From Deltaproteobacteria bacterium (GTDB lineage: Bacteria > Desulfobacterota > BSN033 > UBA1163), in contig VGRU01000153.1 of the NCBI GenBank assembly GCA_016875255.1, forward strand, positions 1-8,829: a stretch of DNA of 8,829 bases, given 5' to 3'. Position 1 is the first letter of the stretch, and each line of letters opens with the position of its first letter. The notes beneath the pieces were generated by a model. That model was not told where the DNA came from and made no database searches. It saw only the letters and a program-made list of their open reading frames with translations. The translations under genes and the position numbers were made by a program. This document shows, piece by piece, positions 1-5,647 of the stretch.

Positions 1-646
1 CAAAGGCCGCCTTCACCACCTTGTTCCCATAGAAGGGAGGCAACAGAAGGGAAAGGTCGTGGATGTTGAGCGAACCTGTTACCGAGTAGAGACATCCTAT
101 TCCAAGGATGAAGAAACAGGTGCCGATCGACCCCAGGATCAGATAGGTAAAGCTCGCTTTGAGAGCAATCTTTCCCCTGGCCGCAATCAGGGCGTAAGCG
201 GAAATGGAGAAGATCTCGATGAAGACAAACATATTAAAAATATCTCCGGTCAATGTCACCCCGCAAAGGCCTGCGATGAGAAGTTGAAAGAGCGTATAGA
301 AGGAGACCCTTTTCCCGGGGAGCTCATGCTCGATATTGCTTTTAGAATAGATGGCACAGGCAAGGGAGAGAAAGAGGAGGATGATGAGGATATAGGCATT
401 TAAGGAATCCACCACCAGTTCAATTCCCCAGGGCGGTTTCCATCCTCCCAGCCAGTAATGGATGGGGCCGTGAATCAGCACACGCCGGAGGATGATGAAG
501 GACATGATGAACTGGGCCGTCAGGGTCAGCCAGAAGATGAAGATGCACGACTTCTTATTGAACCACCCGGCAACGAGAATGGTAAATGCGGAAAAGAGAG
601 GGATGACAATGGTCAGAATGGGTAGGTGTTCAATAAAATCTGTCAT
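1..646 (-). CDS. mrpD: Mrp/Mnh antiporter subunit D (NuoN/NuoL-like), 5' part only
   Basis: This is a partial gene: 215 codons are visible and the reading frame is still open at the window edge. My reverse-strand translation begins MTDFIEHLPILTIVIPL and is strongly hydrophobic, with about six membrane segments in view. Residues 134-148 read GDIFNMFVFIEIFSI, matching the hallmark of MrpD/NuoN-type proton-translocating subunits. Glu144 sits where the family has its essential TM5 glutamate. The segment ALKASFTYLILGS (161-173) is also typical of this family. The protein is an inner-membrane ion-translocating subunit of the Na+/H+ antiporter. An in-frame ATG at 658 would add four residues (MFHL); neither start has a clear Shine-Dalgarno sequence. 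It follows mrpC by 36 bp. A NuoN-like subunit of a hydrogenase or complex-I relative is the alternative, but the mrp neighbours favour MrpD. Confidence 0.9.
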   Translation of the reverse strand, partial: MTDFIEHLPILTIVIPLFSAFTILVAGWFNKKSCIFIFWLTLTAQFIMSFIILRRVLIHGPIHYWLGGWKPPWGIELVVDSLNAYILIILLFLSLACAIYSKSNIEHELPGKRVSFYTLFQLLIAGLCGVTLTGDIFNMFVFIEIFSISAYALIAARGKIALKASFTYLILGSIGTCFFILGIGCLYSVTGSLNIHDLSLLLPPFYGNKVVKAAF

Positions 647-682
647 AAGATGGAACATTTAAAAAGCCGCTTAGGCTTGGGC

Positions 683-1072
683 TCATCTCCCTTCTTTTTT
701 GATGGCTTCGATGATTTCGGACTCCTCAATGGTCCCATACTGCTCCTGCAACCGGATGATTAAGGCGAGGGCCACCGCAGTGGTGGCTATGGCAACGACG
801 ATGGCGGTCAGGATGAGGACATGGGGCAACGGGTTGACGTATTGGTAACCCTTGAGGATCATCTCCTCGCTCACAATCGGCGCGGTTCCCTTTTTGACGA
901 CTCCGAGAGAGATGAAAAAGAGAAAGATCGCGGTTTGAAAGATGTTCAGGCCGATGATCTTTTTGATCAAATTTTCTTTGGTGATGATGGCATAAAAACC
1001 GATGAGCATCAGGAGGATCGAGACCCAGTAATTGTATTTTGCGAATATCTCTGAAATCAGCCACTCCATCAT
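683..1072 (-). CDS. mrpC: Mrp/Mnh antiporter subunit C (NuoK-like)
   Basis: A 129-residue membrane protein homologous to NuoK and MrpC, with three predicted membrane segments (about 14-31, 38-58 and 84-107). Residues 81-96 (PLPHVLILTAIVVAIA) match the conserved MrpC stretch that normally reads PLPQALVLTAIV. Other marks are the NLIKKIIGLNIFQTAIFLFF segment and the Arg after the last helix. It is an inner-membrane subunit of the Mrp antiporter. The open frame extends upstream to 1147, but that extension is translated through an inverted-repeat element, so I place the start at the ATG pair at 1072/1069. The only Shine-Dalgarno-like sequence is GGGGT at the end of that repeat, 11 bases before the ATG. 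The 133-bp gap from mrpB is large for this operon and is almost wholly the repeat. Confidence 0.9.
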   Translation of the reverse strand: MMEWLISEIFAKYNYWVSILLMLIGFYAIITKENLIKKIIGLNIFQTAIFLFFISLGVVKKGTAPIVSEEMILKGYQYVNPLPHVLILTAIVVAIATTAVALALIIRLQEQYGTIEESEIIEAIKKEGR

Positions 1073-1082
1073 GGTGATGTTT

Positions 1083-1205
1083 ACCCCGTTAGAAAGCCCC
1101 GCTGCTTGCAGCGGGGATGAAGATATAATTCCTTTTAGAGCGAACACGGGGTTAATGCCCCGTGTGAACCTGCCCGTTGGAAAGTCGAAGACTTTCTAAC
1201 GGGGT
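1083..1205 (-). repeat. 123-bp inverted-repeat element between mrpB and mrpC
   Basis: The ends are perfect 14-bp inverted repeats: ACCCCGTTAGAAAG at 1083-1096 and its complement at 1192-1205. Inside are a 9-bp stem with a 2-base loop (CCCCGCTGC at 1097-1105 with 1108-1116) and an 8-bp stem with a 6-base loop (ACACGGGG at 1144-1151 with 1158-1165). A further 14-bp stem with one G-T mismatch pairs 1173-1186 with 1190-1203 and carries a third copy of the end motif. The element begins directly after the TAA stop of mrpB. It shares its ends with the element at 3937-4030. No ORF of its own is present, so it looks like a non-autonomous, MITE- or REP-like element; this is inferred from structure only. 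Confidence 0.8.
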
Positions 1206-1667
1206 TTATTCCTCCTTCTCCTTTCCCTTATCCCATGCAAGGTCGAAAAAGATGGAAATCATAATGGCCATGACGGTCATCCCGACGCCGATTTCAATCA
1301 GGTCGATTCCCAGCGCCCTGTTTTCTTCAAAATGAGAGGTGAAGGGGATGAAGCCGTAATTCAAATACTGCGCAGCTCCCAGGCTGAATATCATGCTCAG
1401 GAGGCCCACACCTCCATAAATGTATAATCCTGCGGAACTGAGCGCCGTATTCGCCGATTCAGGGACTCGCTTCTCCCCCCTGGCGATATTAAAAACAACA
1501 ATATAAAGGATGAAGGAGGAAGCAAAAACAGCGCCGCCCTGGAACCCTCCTCCTGGCCCGAGCGATCCGTGGAAGATCACGTACAGGGCAAAGAGCTGGA
1601 TGAAAGGGATCATGATCCGTGAAACCGTTTGGACGACGACGCTCCCCTTTTCCTTTTTAGGATTCAA
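1206..1667 (-). CDS. mrpB: Mrp/Mnh antiporter subunit B
   Basis: A 153-residue membrane protein with four predicted helices. Residues 33-53 carry the strongly conserved MnhB/MrpB signature, seen as HGSLGPGGGFQGGAVFASS. The C-terminal helix segment LGIDLIEIGVGMTVMAIM (119-136) is also family-typical. It is a structural inner-membrane subunit of the antiporter, usually around 140-150 residues, so this is a normal length. The start codon is TTG at 1667-1665: it overlaps the TGA stop of the preceding MbhE-like gene as TTGA, and GGGGGAG lies about five bases upstream, with AAGGAGG further back. A charged tail (KGKEKEE) ends the protein. The stop codon abuts the inverted-repeat element that separates it from mrpC. 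Confidence 0.95.
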   Translation of the reverse strand: MNPKKEKGSVVVQTVSRIMIPFIQLFALYVIFHGSLGPGGGFQGGAVFASSFILYIVVFNIARGEKRVPESANTALSSAGLYIYGGVGLLSMIFSLGAAQYLNYGFIPFTSHFEENRALGIDLIEIGVGMTVMAIMISIFFDLAWDKGKEKEE

Positions 1668-2194
1668 AGTCTCCCCCGCCTCCTTAATAAAAGGATGACC
1701 GACACCCCTGCCGTAAAGATGACAACGGTCTCTCCCAGGGTATCATACCCCCGATAATCGGCCAGCCCGTGGGTGACCATGTTGGGAACGGCTGTTTCCT
1801 CCAACCCTTTTTCGAACCACCGGACGACAAAGGCATAGCGGTAAATCCGGAGTTGCTCCCCTTCTTTGACGACCCAGTAATACTTTTCCTCATTTGCGTA
1901 ATGGGCCTCATTTTTCGGAATGAAGAGGTTCCACTGTTTTTCTTCACCAGGGACCTTCTCCGCCCTGGAGGGCAGAGGAAACTTCCTCTTTTCTAATGCG
2001 CTGGTTAATGCTCCTGGAACCCCCCCCTGGTTCAAAATATTTTCTGACGGACCGGAATGGAGATCAAAGAGCTTCACCGATTTAATGGAAGGAGCATTCG
2101 GGTCGCCGAAGTCAGGGATATCCTCGGCCACATAGATAAAGAGCCCACCGAGCAGGATGACTAAAATGAGCGCAGTGGCTTTAAACCTTTTCAT
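1664..2194 (-). CDS. MbhE-like subunit (MrpA C-terminal piece) with long insertion
   Basis: A 176-residue protein matching the MbhE/MrpA C-terminal domain. The N-terminus is a membrane helix (5-22) followed by IPDFGDPNAPS (26-36). The C-terminal half has VPNMVTHGLADYRGYDTLGE (136-155), the hallmark of MbhE-type subunits, and then a second helix (about 157-170) with an Arg-rich end. In the usual short MbhE form these two parts lie close together. Here about 80 polar, aromatic-rich residues (roughly 42-122) lie between them and should face the outside of the membrane. I chose the ATG at 2194 because it overlaps the upstream stop as ATGA and begins at the hydrophobic helix; the longer frame to 2308 only runs through the neighbouring gene. 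In classical Mrp this domain is fused to MrpA. Confidence 0.85.
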   Translation of the reverse strand: MKRFKATALILVILLGGLFIYVAEDIPDFGDPNAPSIKSVKLFDLHSGPSENILNQGGVPGALTSALEKRKFPLPSRAEKVPGEEKQWNLFIPKNEAHYANEEKYYWVVKEGEQLRIYRYAFVVRWFEKGLEETAVPNMVTHGLADYRGYDTLGETVVIFTAGVSVILLLRRRGRL

Positions 2195-2436
2195 TTTTTC
2201 TCCCACCTGGTTGTCCTTGCGAGGGCCGCAATCATGAAGGCGGTGGTCACGCCTGCGCCCACGGTGGCCTCCATGAAGCCCACATCCACGGATTGCATCT
2301 CCACCCATGCCAGGGCCATGAGGAAGCTGTAGGCGCCGAGCAAGATGACAGCGCTCAGGAGATCCTTGATGGTAACGGCTGCAATCGCTATGATGACAAG
2401 AAGAAATAGCAGAACAAGGTTGATGGACATTGTCAT
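2191..2436 (-). CDS. DUF4040 / MbhD-like Na+/H+ antiporter subunit
   Basis: An 81-residue, three-helix membrane protein. The segment VDVGFMEATVGAGVTTAFMI (50-69) corresponds to the conserved stretch of DUF4040/MbhD proteins, which matches the region of MrpA after its NuoL-like core. LLSAVILLGAYSFLMALAWV (26-45) is likewise typical. The start at 2436 (MTMSIN) has AAGGAGAG eight bases upstream; an ATG two codons later is possible. It overlaps the next gene by 4 bp (ATGA). Having this as a separate gene means MrpA is split, as in Mbh-type hydrogenase modules and in several bacterial and archaeal Mrp operons. It lies 180 bp after mrpE, the gap being full of palindromes. Confidence 0.85.
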   Translation of the reverse strand: MTMSINLVLLFLLVIIAIAAVTIKDLLSAVILLGAYSFLMALAWVEMQSVDVGFMEATVGAGVTTAFMIAALARTTRWEKK

Positions 2437-2452
2437 CTCAGTCTCTCCTTTT

Positions 2453-2563
2453 GCGAAAATGCTGCAGAATACCCCGCTCTCCAGGCGGGGATAAATGCAG
2501 CGATTTTAAAAATCCGATAGACCGTTCCGCCAAGGCGGGATTGTCCGGCAACCGCATTTTCGC
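2453..2563. repeat. 111-bp interval bounded by 10-bp inverted repeats
   Basis: GCGAAAATGC at 2453-2462 is the perfect complement of GCATTTTCGC at 2554-2563. Between them lie two smaller palindromes: CCCCGC/GCGGGG (2472-2477 with 2485-2490) and CCGCC/GGCGG (2527-2531 with 2534-2538). The ends differ from those of the 1083-1205 and 3937-4030 elements. A 10-bp match in a space of this size could arise by chance at a rate near one percent, so the boundaries are tentative. Confidence 0.45.
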
Positions 2564-2583
2564 CGAGACTGGAAAGTCTCGGC
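2562..2583. repeat. Hairpin, 9-bp stem, 4-base loop
   Basis: GCCGAGACT (2562-2570) pairs perfectly with AGTCTCGGC (2575-2583) around the loop GGAA. It lies in the 180-bp gap between mrpE and the DUF4040 gene. No T-run follows on either strand, so I do not call it a terminator. Confidence 0.7.
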
Positions 2584-2588
2584 TATCC

Positions 2589-2617
2589 GTGAATCCCGCC
2601 CTGTGGGCGGGATTCAC
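2589..2617. repeat. Hairpin, 12-bp stem, at the end of mrpE
   Basis: GTGAATCCCGCC (2589-2600) pairs perfectly with GGCGGGATTCAC (2606-2617) around a 5-base loop. The stem touches the last base of the mrpE stop codon. With no T-run it is not a typical intrinsic terminator. It could stabilise the 3' end of an upstream mRNA segment or act as a partial attenuator within the operon (inference). Confidence 0.75.
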
Positions 2618-3120
2618 TACGATTCCATAAAGATGTGGGCCACTTTCCTCTGCATGGTTTGATCCACCAGCAGGGCATCCGCAGACTCCTTTGCAATGGC
2701 ATGGACCTGAAACTTTCCCCTTTCAGGTTCTACGTTGATCGTGATGGTGCCGGGTGTTAATGTGATCGAATTGGCCAATGTGGTCAGGGCCCAATCTCCC
2801 CTCAGGGAGGTTTCAAATTCGAAGACACAGGGGTCGATGGGCATTTTCGGATGCAACACCCGGCAGGCGACATCAATATTGGCCAGAACGATCTGCCATA
2901 ATTCCCATGGAATATAACAGAGGAGCCTCCAGAATTTTAATAGGGTTTTGTCGCTTTTTCCTTCCACCAGGAGGTCGTGGGAAAGAAAGGCGACCAGCGC
3001 ACTGCAGATTCCACCGGCGATGAGGTGAAAGGCGGTCAAAAGGCCGGATAAAACGATCCAAAAGAGACACATCACGCCAAAGGTGATGAAAAAACCGAAC
3101 CATTTTCCTTCCTTCTTCAT
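2617..3120 (-). CDS. mrpE: Mrp/Mnh antiporter subunit E
   Basis: A 167-residue protein of the MnhE/MrpE family. N-terminal hydrophobic helices occupy about 8-48. The family signature PWELWQIVLANIDVACRVLH (71-90) follows, and then a cytosolic part with LANSITLTPGTITINV (115-130), the usual MrpE hallmark. It is an assembly or structural subunit of the inner-membrane antiporter. I use the ATG at 3120, which overlaps the mrpG stop as ATGA and has AGGAGAGGAGAG just upstream. The frame stays open to 3324, but that extension (68 residues) lies inside mrpG and has no membrane-protein character. A strong hairpin sits right at the stop codon. Confidence 0.95.
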   Translation of the reverse strand: MKKEGKWFGFFITFGVMCLFWIVLSGLLTAFHLIAGGICSALVAFLSHDLLVEGKSDKTLLKFWRLLCYIPWELWQIVLANIDVACRVLHPKMPIDPCVFEFETSLRGDWALTTLANSITLTPGTITINVEPERGKFQVHAIAKESADALLVDQTMQRKVAHIFMES

Positions 3121-3446
3121 CGTCTCTCCTCTCCTGATGTCCAGGGCTTCACCCCTGTTCGATAGGCTGCTTTCATGATCGAATGGGTGGCTGCAGGATT
3201 GGCGATAAAGATGAAGAAGATGAGGAAGAGAAGTCTGACCGGGACAAGGGGATGGTGAGAATAATGGAAAAGATGATAGAACAGGAGGCCAAAAATAATG
3301 AGCCCTCCTCCCAATGTATCGCACTTCCCTGTGGCATGCAGTCGCGTATAAAAATCGGGCAATCTTAATAATCCGATGGATCCCACGAGCAAAAAGAAGA
3401 CGCCTCCGGCAAGCAAGAGGGCGACAATGATATTAACTAAGAGCAT
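3117..3446 (-). CDS. mrpG: Mrp/Mnh antiporter subunit G
   Basis: A 109-residue, three-helix membrane protein of the MnhG/PhaG family. The signature GSIGLLRLPDFYTRLHATGK (22-41) is present, followed by CDTLGGGLIIFG and, near the C-terminus, the NPAATHSIMKAAY segment (83-95) that corresponds to the family's PvaaH..arAA motif. The length is normal. The start overlaps the end of mrpF by 10 bp, and AGAGGTGAT upstream can serve as a ribosome binding site. It is a structural subunit of the antiporter membrane complex. The stop overlaps the mrpE start by 4 bp, so the F-G-E order is translationally coupled. Confidence 0.95.
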   Translation of the reverse strand: MLLVNIIVALLLAGGVFFLLVGSIGLLRLPDFYTRLHATGKCDTLGGGLIIFGLLFYHLFHYSHHPLVPVRLLFLIFFIFIANPAATHSIMKAAYRTGVKPWTSGEERR

Positions 3447-3703
3447 ACATCACCTCTTTCGACATATTTGGCAAATACCAGCGTGCCGATAAAGTTTAGC
3501 ATGGCATAGAGAATGGCGATATCAAAGAAGAGGGGCCTTTCAAAAAAGTATCCGAGGATGACCAGGAGGGCGATCGTTTTGGTTCCGACGACATTTACGG
3601 CTGCGACCCGGTTAAACACACCAGGCCCGACTGCCCCCCGATAGAGACTGAGAGAAATCGATACAAGGATGAGGAGGGCCACGGCTAAAAATAGGGTGAT
3701 CAT
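3437..3703 (-). CDS. mrpF: Mrp/Mnh antiporter subunit F
   Basis: An 88-residue, three-helix membrane protein of the MnhF/PhaF family. Residues 26-44 (GPGVFNRVAAVNVVGTKTI) match the GP..-D-R-V-A motif, but with Asn31 where the family usually has Asp. The C-terminal part LFFDIAILYAMLNFIGTLVF (58-77) is the second hallmark. The ATG at 3703 has AAGGAG seven bases upstream. It directly follows the stop of a possible 42-codon ORF (TAG then ATG), which suggests coupling. It is the first recognisable gene of the leftward operon, about 145 bases from the predicted transcription start. Confidence 0.93.
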   Translation of the reverse strand: MITLFLAVALLILVSISLSLYRGAVGPGVFNRVAAVNVVGTKTIALLVILGYFFERPLFFDIAILYAMLNFIGTLVFAKYVERGDVCS

Positions 3704-3832
3704 CTACTCGCTCCTTTTCATTTCATATTTAGAGGCATTTGACTCCTGAAGGAGGATGAGGCTTTCGAAAACCGATGGAGATACAGGGCCGCGCTGATCG
3801 AGATTGAGAAATTTAGCCAACATATCTATCAT
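3704..3832 (-). CDS. Possible 42-residue leader ORF upstream of mrpF
   Basis: The reverse strand has an ATG at 3832 followed by 42 codons and a TAG that abuts the mrpF ATG. The product starts MIDMLAKFLNLDQRGPVSPS and ends YEMKRSE; it is soluble and mildly amphipathic, with no membrane segment. An in-frame TAA lies two codons upstream of the ATG, so it is not the tail of a longer gene in this frame. The mrpF ribosome binding site lies inside it. No Shine-Dalgarno sequence precedes the ATG, and the predicted transcription start is only about 15 bases away. I recognise no family. It may be a real small protein, a regulatory leader, or merely an open stretch of untranslated leader. Confidence 0.35.
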   Translation of the reverse strand: MIDMLAKFLNLDQRGPVSPSVFESLILLQESNASKYEMKRSE

Positions 3833-3853
3833 TGCTTGTTAAAAATCGCACAA

Positions 3854-3882
3854 ATCATATAAGGTGTTTTGGGAATAGTCAA
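3854..3882 (-). promoter_or_regulatory. Predicted sigma70 promoter of the leftward mrp operon
   Basis: On the minus strand TTGACT (3882-3877) is followed after exactly 17 bases by TATGAT (3859-3854). Each hexamer matches the consensus at five of six positions. Transcription would start near 3847, upstream of the 42-codon ORF and mrpF. This is the best-looking promoter in the window, though no experiment supports it. Confidence 0.65.
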
Positions 3883-3899
3883 GTTATTTTTTTGTCCAG

Positions 3900-3928
3900 T
3901 TGACAGGAGGTCTGATTTTAAGTAAAGT
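3900..3928 (+). promoter_or_regulatory. Predicted sigma70 promoter for ktrB
   Basis: TTGACA (3900-3905) matches the -35 consensus perfectly. TAAAGT (3923-3928) follows after 17 bases and matches the -10 consensus at four of six positions. Transcription would start near 3935, just before the inverted-repeat element at 3937, so the element would form the ktrB leader. The -35 boxes of this and the leftward promoter are only 17 bp apart, back to back, with a T7 run between them. Confidence 0.5.
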
Positions 3929-3936
3929 CCATTTAT

Positions 3937-4030
3937 CCCGTTAGAAATAACCCGCTGCGCCAGCGCTTGCGCGGCGAGTGCTGCGCTTGGATTCAAGTCC
4001 CGCTACAGCGGGACTGAAGTTTCTAACGGG
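3937..4030 (+). repeat. 94-bp inverted-repeat element in the ktrB leader
   Basis: The ends are CCCGTTAGAAA (3937-3947) and its perfect complement (4020-4030), the same ends as the element at 1083-1205. Inside, AGTCCCGCT (3996-4004) pairs with AGCGGGACT (4007-4015) around a 2-base loop, and the left half is a GCGC-rich imperfect palindrome (3954-3987). The right end reads CTAACGGGGT, whose GGGGT is the only Shine-Dalgarno-like sequence before ktrB. No coding capacity is seen. A MITE- or REP-like origin is inferred. Confidence 0.75.
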
Positions 4031-4042
4031 GTAGACTTGGTG

Positions 4043-5416
4043 ATGAAGATCCATATCAGAATTAAAAACTTCATTTCAAGGCACCTGTCCCCTGCGAGAA
4101 TCTTTATCCTCAGCTTCGGCGGGGTCATCCTCATCGGAGCCTTCCTTCTCTGGCTCCCATTTTCGGCTTCAAAAGGGCAACTGCGTTTCATTGACGCACT
4201 CTTTACCTCTGCCTCGGCCGTCTGCGTCACCGGACTTGTGGTCGTTGATAATGGGAAAGATCTCTCCCTGTTAGGCCAGGTGATCACCATCTTCCTCTTT
4301 CAGATCGGAGGATTGGGCATCATCACCTTTTCGACCGTCTTCTTTGTTTTGATGGGACGGGGGATTTCGTTCAAAGGGAGGGAGATCGTCCAGTCCACAT
4401 TTCTCCATACCCGGAGAAGAGATTTTTTCGTTATTCTGAAGTCGGTTTTTTTCTATACGCTCATCTTTGAATCAATCGGAACCCTTCTCTTGTTCATCCG
4501 GTTTTCCAGAGATTTCCCGCCGGGGACGGCCCTCTATCAAGCGATCTATCATGCCATTTCCGCTTTCAACAATTGTGGATTTTCGCTATTTTCGGATAGC
4601 CTGATGCAATACCAGGGAGACCTGCTGGTCAATCTCACGGTGATGGGATTGCTCGTCACCGGAGGGATCGGCTTCATCGTCCAGTATGAAATCTTCTCAA
4701 AATGGAAGGGGGTTCAGAAAAGACTCTCCGTTCATAGCAGGATGGTTCTCATCACCACGGCCGTTCTGATTTTCGCGGGGGCCTTTTTCTTCTATTTCTT
4801 TGAGCGGAATCATCTTCTTAAGGATGCGCCCCTCCTGAACACGGTCCTGGCTTCGTTATTCCAGTCGGTCACTCCGAGGACCTGCGGGTTCAATACGGTG
4901 GATATCGGACTGCTGACCAATGCCACCCTTCTGCTCCTGATTGTTCTGATGTTCATCGGAGCTTCCCCGGGCTCGACCGGTGGAGGAATCAAGACAACGA
5001 GCACGGCCCTCCTTCTCCTGATGATCTGGAACCGGCTAAGGGGAAATGAGGAGGTCAATATCTATTCCCGGACGATTCCAAGGGAGGCGGTCAGCCGCGC
5101 ACTCTCCATCATCTTTGCCTCTGCCTTTTCGATCTCAATCATCACATCGATTCTACTGGTCGCCGGAGGCGGGAATCTTTCCCCCCTGGAAAGCCGTCAC
5201 TTTTTTGTGGAGTATCTCTTTGAAGCGGTCTCCGCATTCGGGACAGTTGGACTGTCGATGGGAGTCACTCCTAAGTTGAATGATATTCAGAAATGTGCAA
5301 TCATTTTGATGATGTTTGCGGGAAGGGTGGGGCCTTTGACGCTCGCCTTCTCACTCTCAAGAATCAAAAGCGGCAGGGGGTTGACCTACGCTGAAGAGGG
5401 GGTCATGGTGGGGTAA
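4043..5416 (+). CDS. ktrB: Ktr-type K+ uptake channel/transporter subunit KtrB
   Basis: A 457-residue membrane protein of the TrkH/KtrB superfamily, in the KtrB size range (about 450). Numbering from the ATG at 4043, the four pore-loop filter segments are visible: VTGL (62-65), FNNCGF (175-180), TPRTCGFNT (277-285) and FGTVGLS (399-405), each with its filter glycine. The intramembrane gating loop PGSTGGGIKTT (309-319) and the conserved GRVGPLT (427-433) are also present. It conducts K+ across the inner membrane; characterised KtrB proteins depend on Na+ and are gated by a cytosolic KtrA ring. The start is uncertain: TTG 4037, GTG 4040 and ATG 4043 are consecutive in-frame starts, with GGGGT at 4028-4032 upstream. 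Its partner ktrA lies 412 bp downstream beyond degenerate repeats. Confidence 0.93.
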   Translation: MKIHIRIKNFISRHLSPARIFILSFGGVILIGAFLLWLPFSASKGQLRFIDALFTSASAVCVTGLVVVDNGKDLSLLGQVITIFLFQIGGLGIITFSTVFFVLMGRGISFKGREIVQSTFLHTRRRDFFVILKSVFFYTLIFESIGTLLLFIRFSRDFPPGTALYQAIYHAISAFNNCGFSLFSDSLMQYQGDLLVNLTVMGLLVTGGIGFIVQYEIFSKWKGVQKRLSVHSRMVLITTAVLIFAGAFFFYFFERNHLLKDAPLLNTVLASLFQSVTPRTCGFNTVDIGLLTNATLLLLIVLMFIGASPGSTGGGIKTTSTALLLLMIWNRLRGNEEVNIYSRTIPREAVSRALSIIFASAFSISIITSILLVAGGGNLSPLESRHFFVEYLFEAVSAFGTVGLSMGVTPKLNDIQKCAIILMMFAGRVGPLTLAFSLSRIKSGRGLTYAEEGVMVG

Positions 5417-5424
5417 ATTGGACA

Positions 5425-5452
5425 GTGGAGCGTGGAAGGTGGAAGGTGGAAT
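5425..5452 (+). repeat. Four tandem 7-bp units
   Basis: GTGGAGC, GTGGAAG, GTGGAAG and GTGGAAT follow one another without gaps, starting nine bases after the ktrB stop. This is the first part of the repeat-filled gap between ktrB and ktrA. Confidence 0.75.
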
Positions 5453-5470
5453 GTAAAATTCTGGAATAAA

Positions 5471-5551
5471 GATTTCGGATTTCGAAATGCGGATTGCGGA
5501 ATGAATGAACAAAAGAGAGATTGCGGATTTTGGAATGCGGATTGTGGAGTG
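5471..5551 (+). repeat. Degenerate 33-bp direct repeat, period 48
   Basis: The copies at 5471-5503 and 5519-5551 agree at 28 of 33 positions and share the core ATGCGGATTG. Each copy is itself built from GCGGATT/CGGATTT-like words. Weak ORFs run through this stretch on both strands; their repetitive translations (SAFQNP, SAFRNP on the minus strand) show that they are repeat artefacts, not genes. Confidence 0.75.
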
Positions 5552-5647
5552 CTGATTAATCCTTCGTGGATTGAGGATATTCCATGGGCTTGGGGCAAGG
5601 TTACTGTAACGAAGCCCGTTTCGGTTAAGATGAGGCTCGTTTCCGGT

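Noticed and set aside
2195..2308. Upstream extension of the MbhE-like gene to 2308
   Set aside because: The extension reads through the DUF4040 gene in another frame and is rich in Arg, His and Gly, unlike a membrane subunit. The ATGA overlap at 2194 explains the start.
5586..5617. GTTACTGTAAC palindrome inside GGGCTT/AAGCCC arms as an operator
   Set aside because: The palindrome is perfect (5600-5610) but sits in repeat-rich spacer more than 200 bases from the ktrA start, with no promoter beside it.
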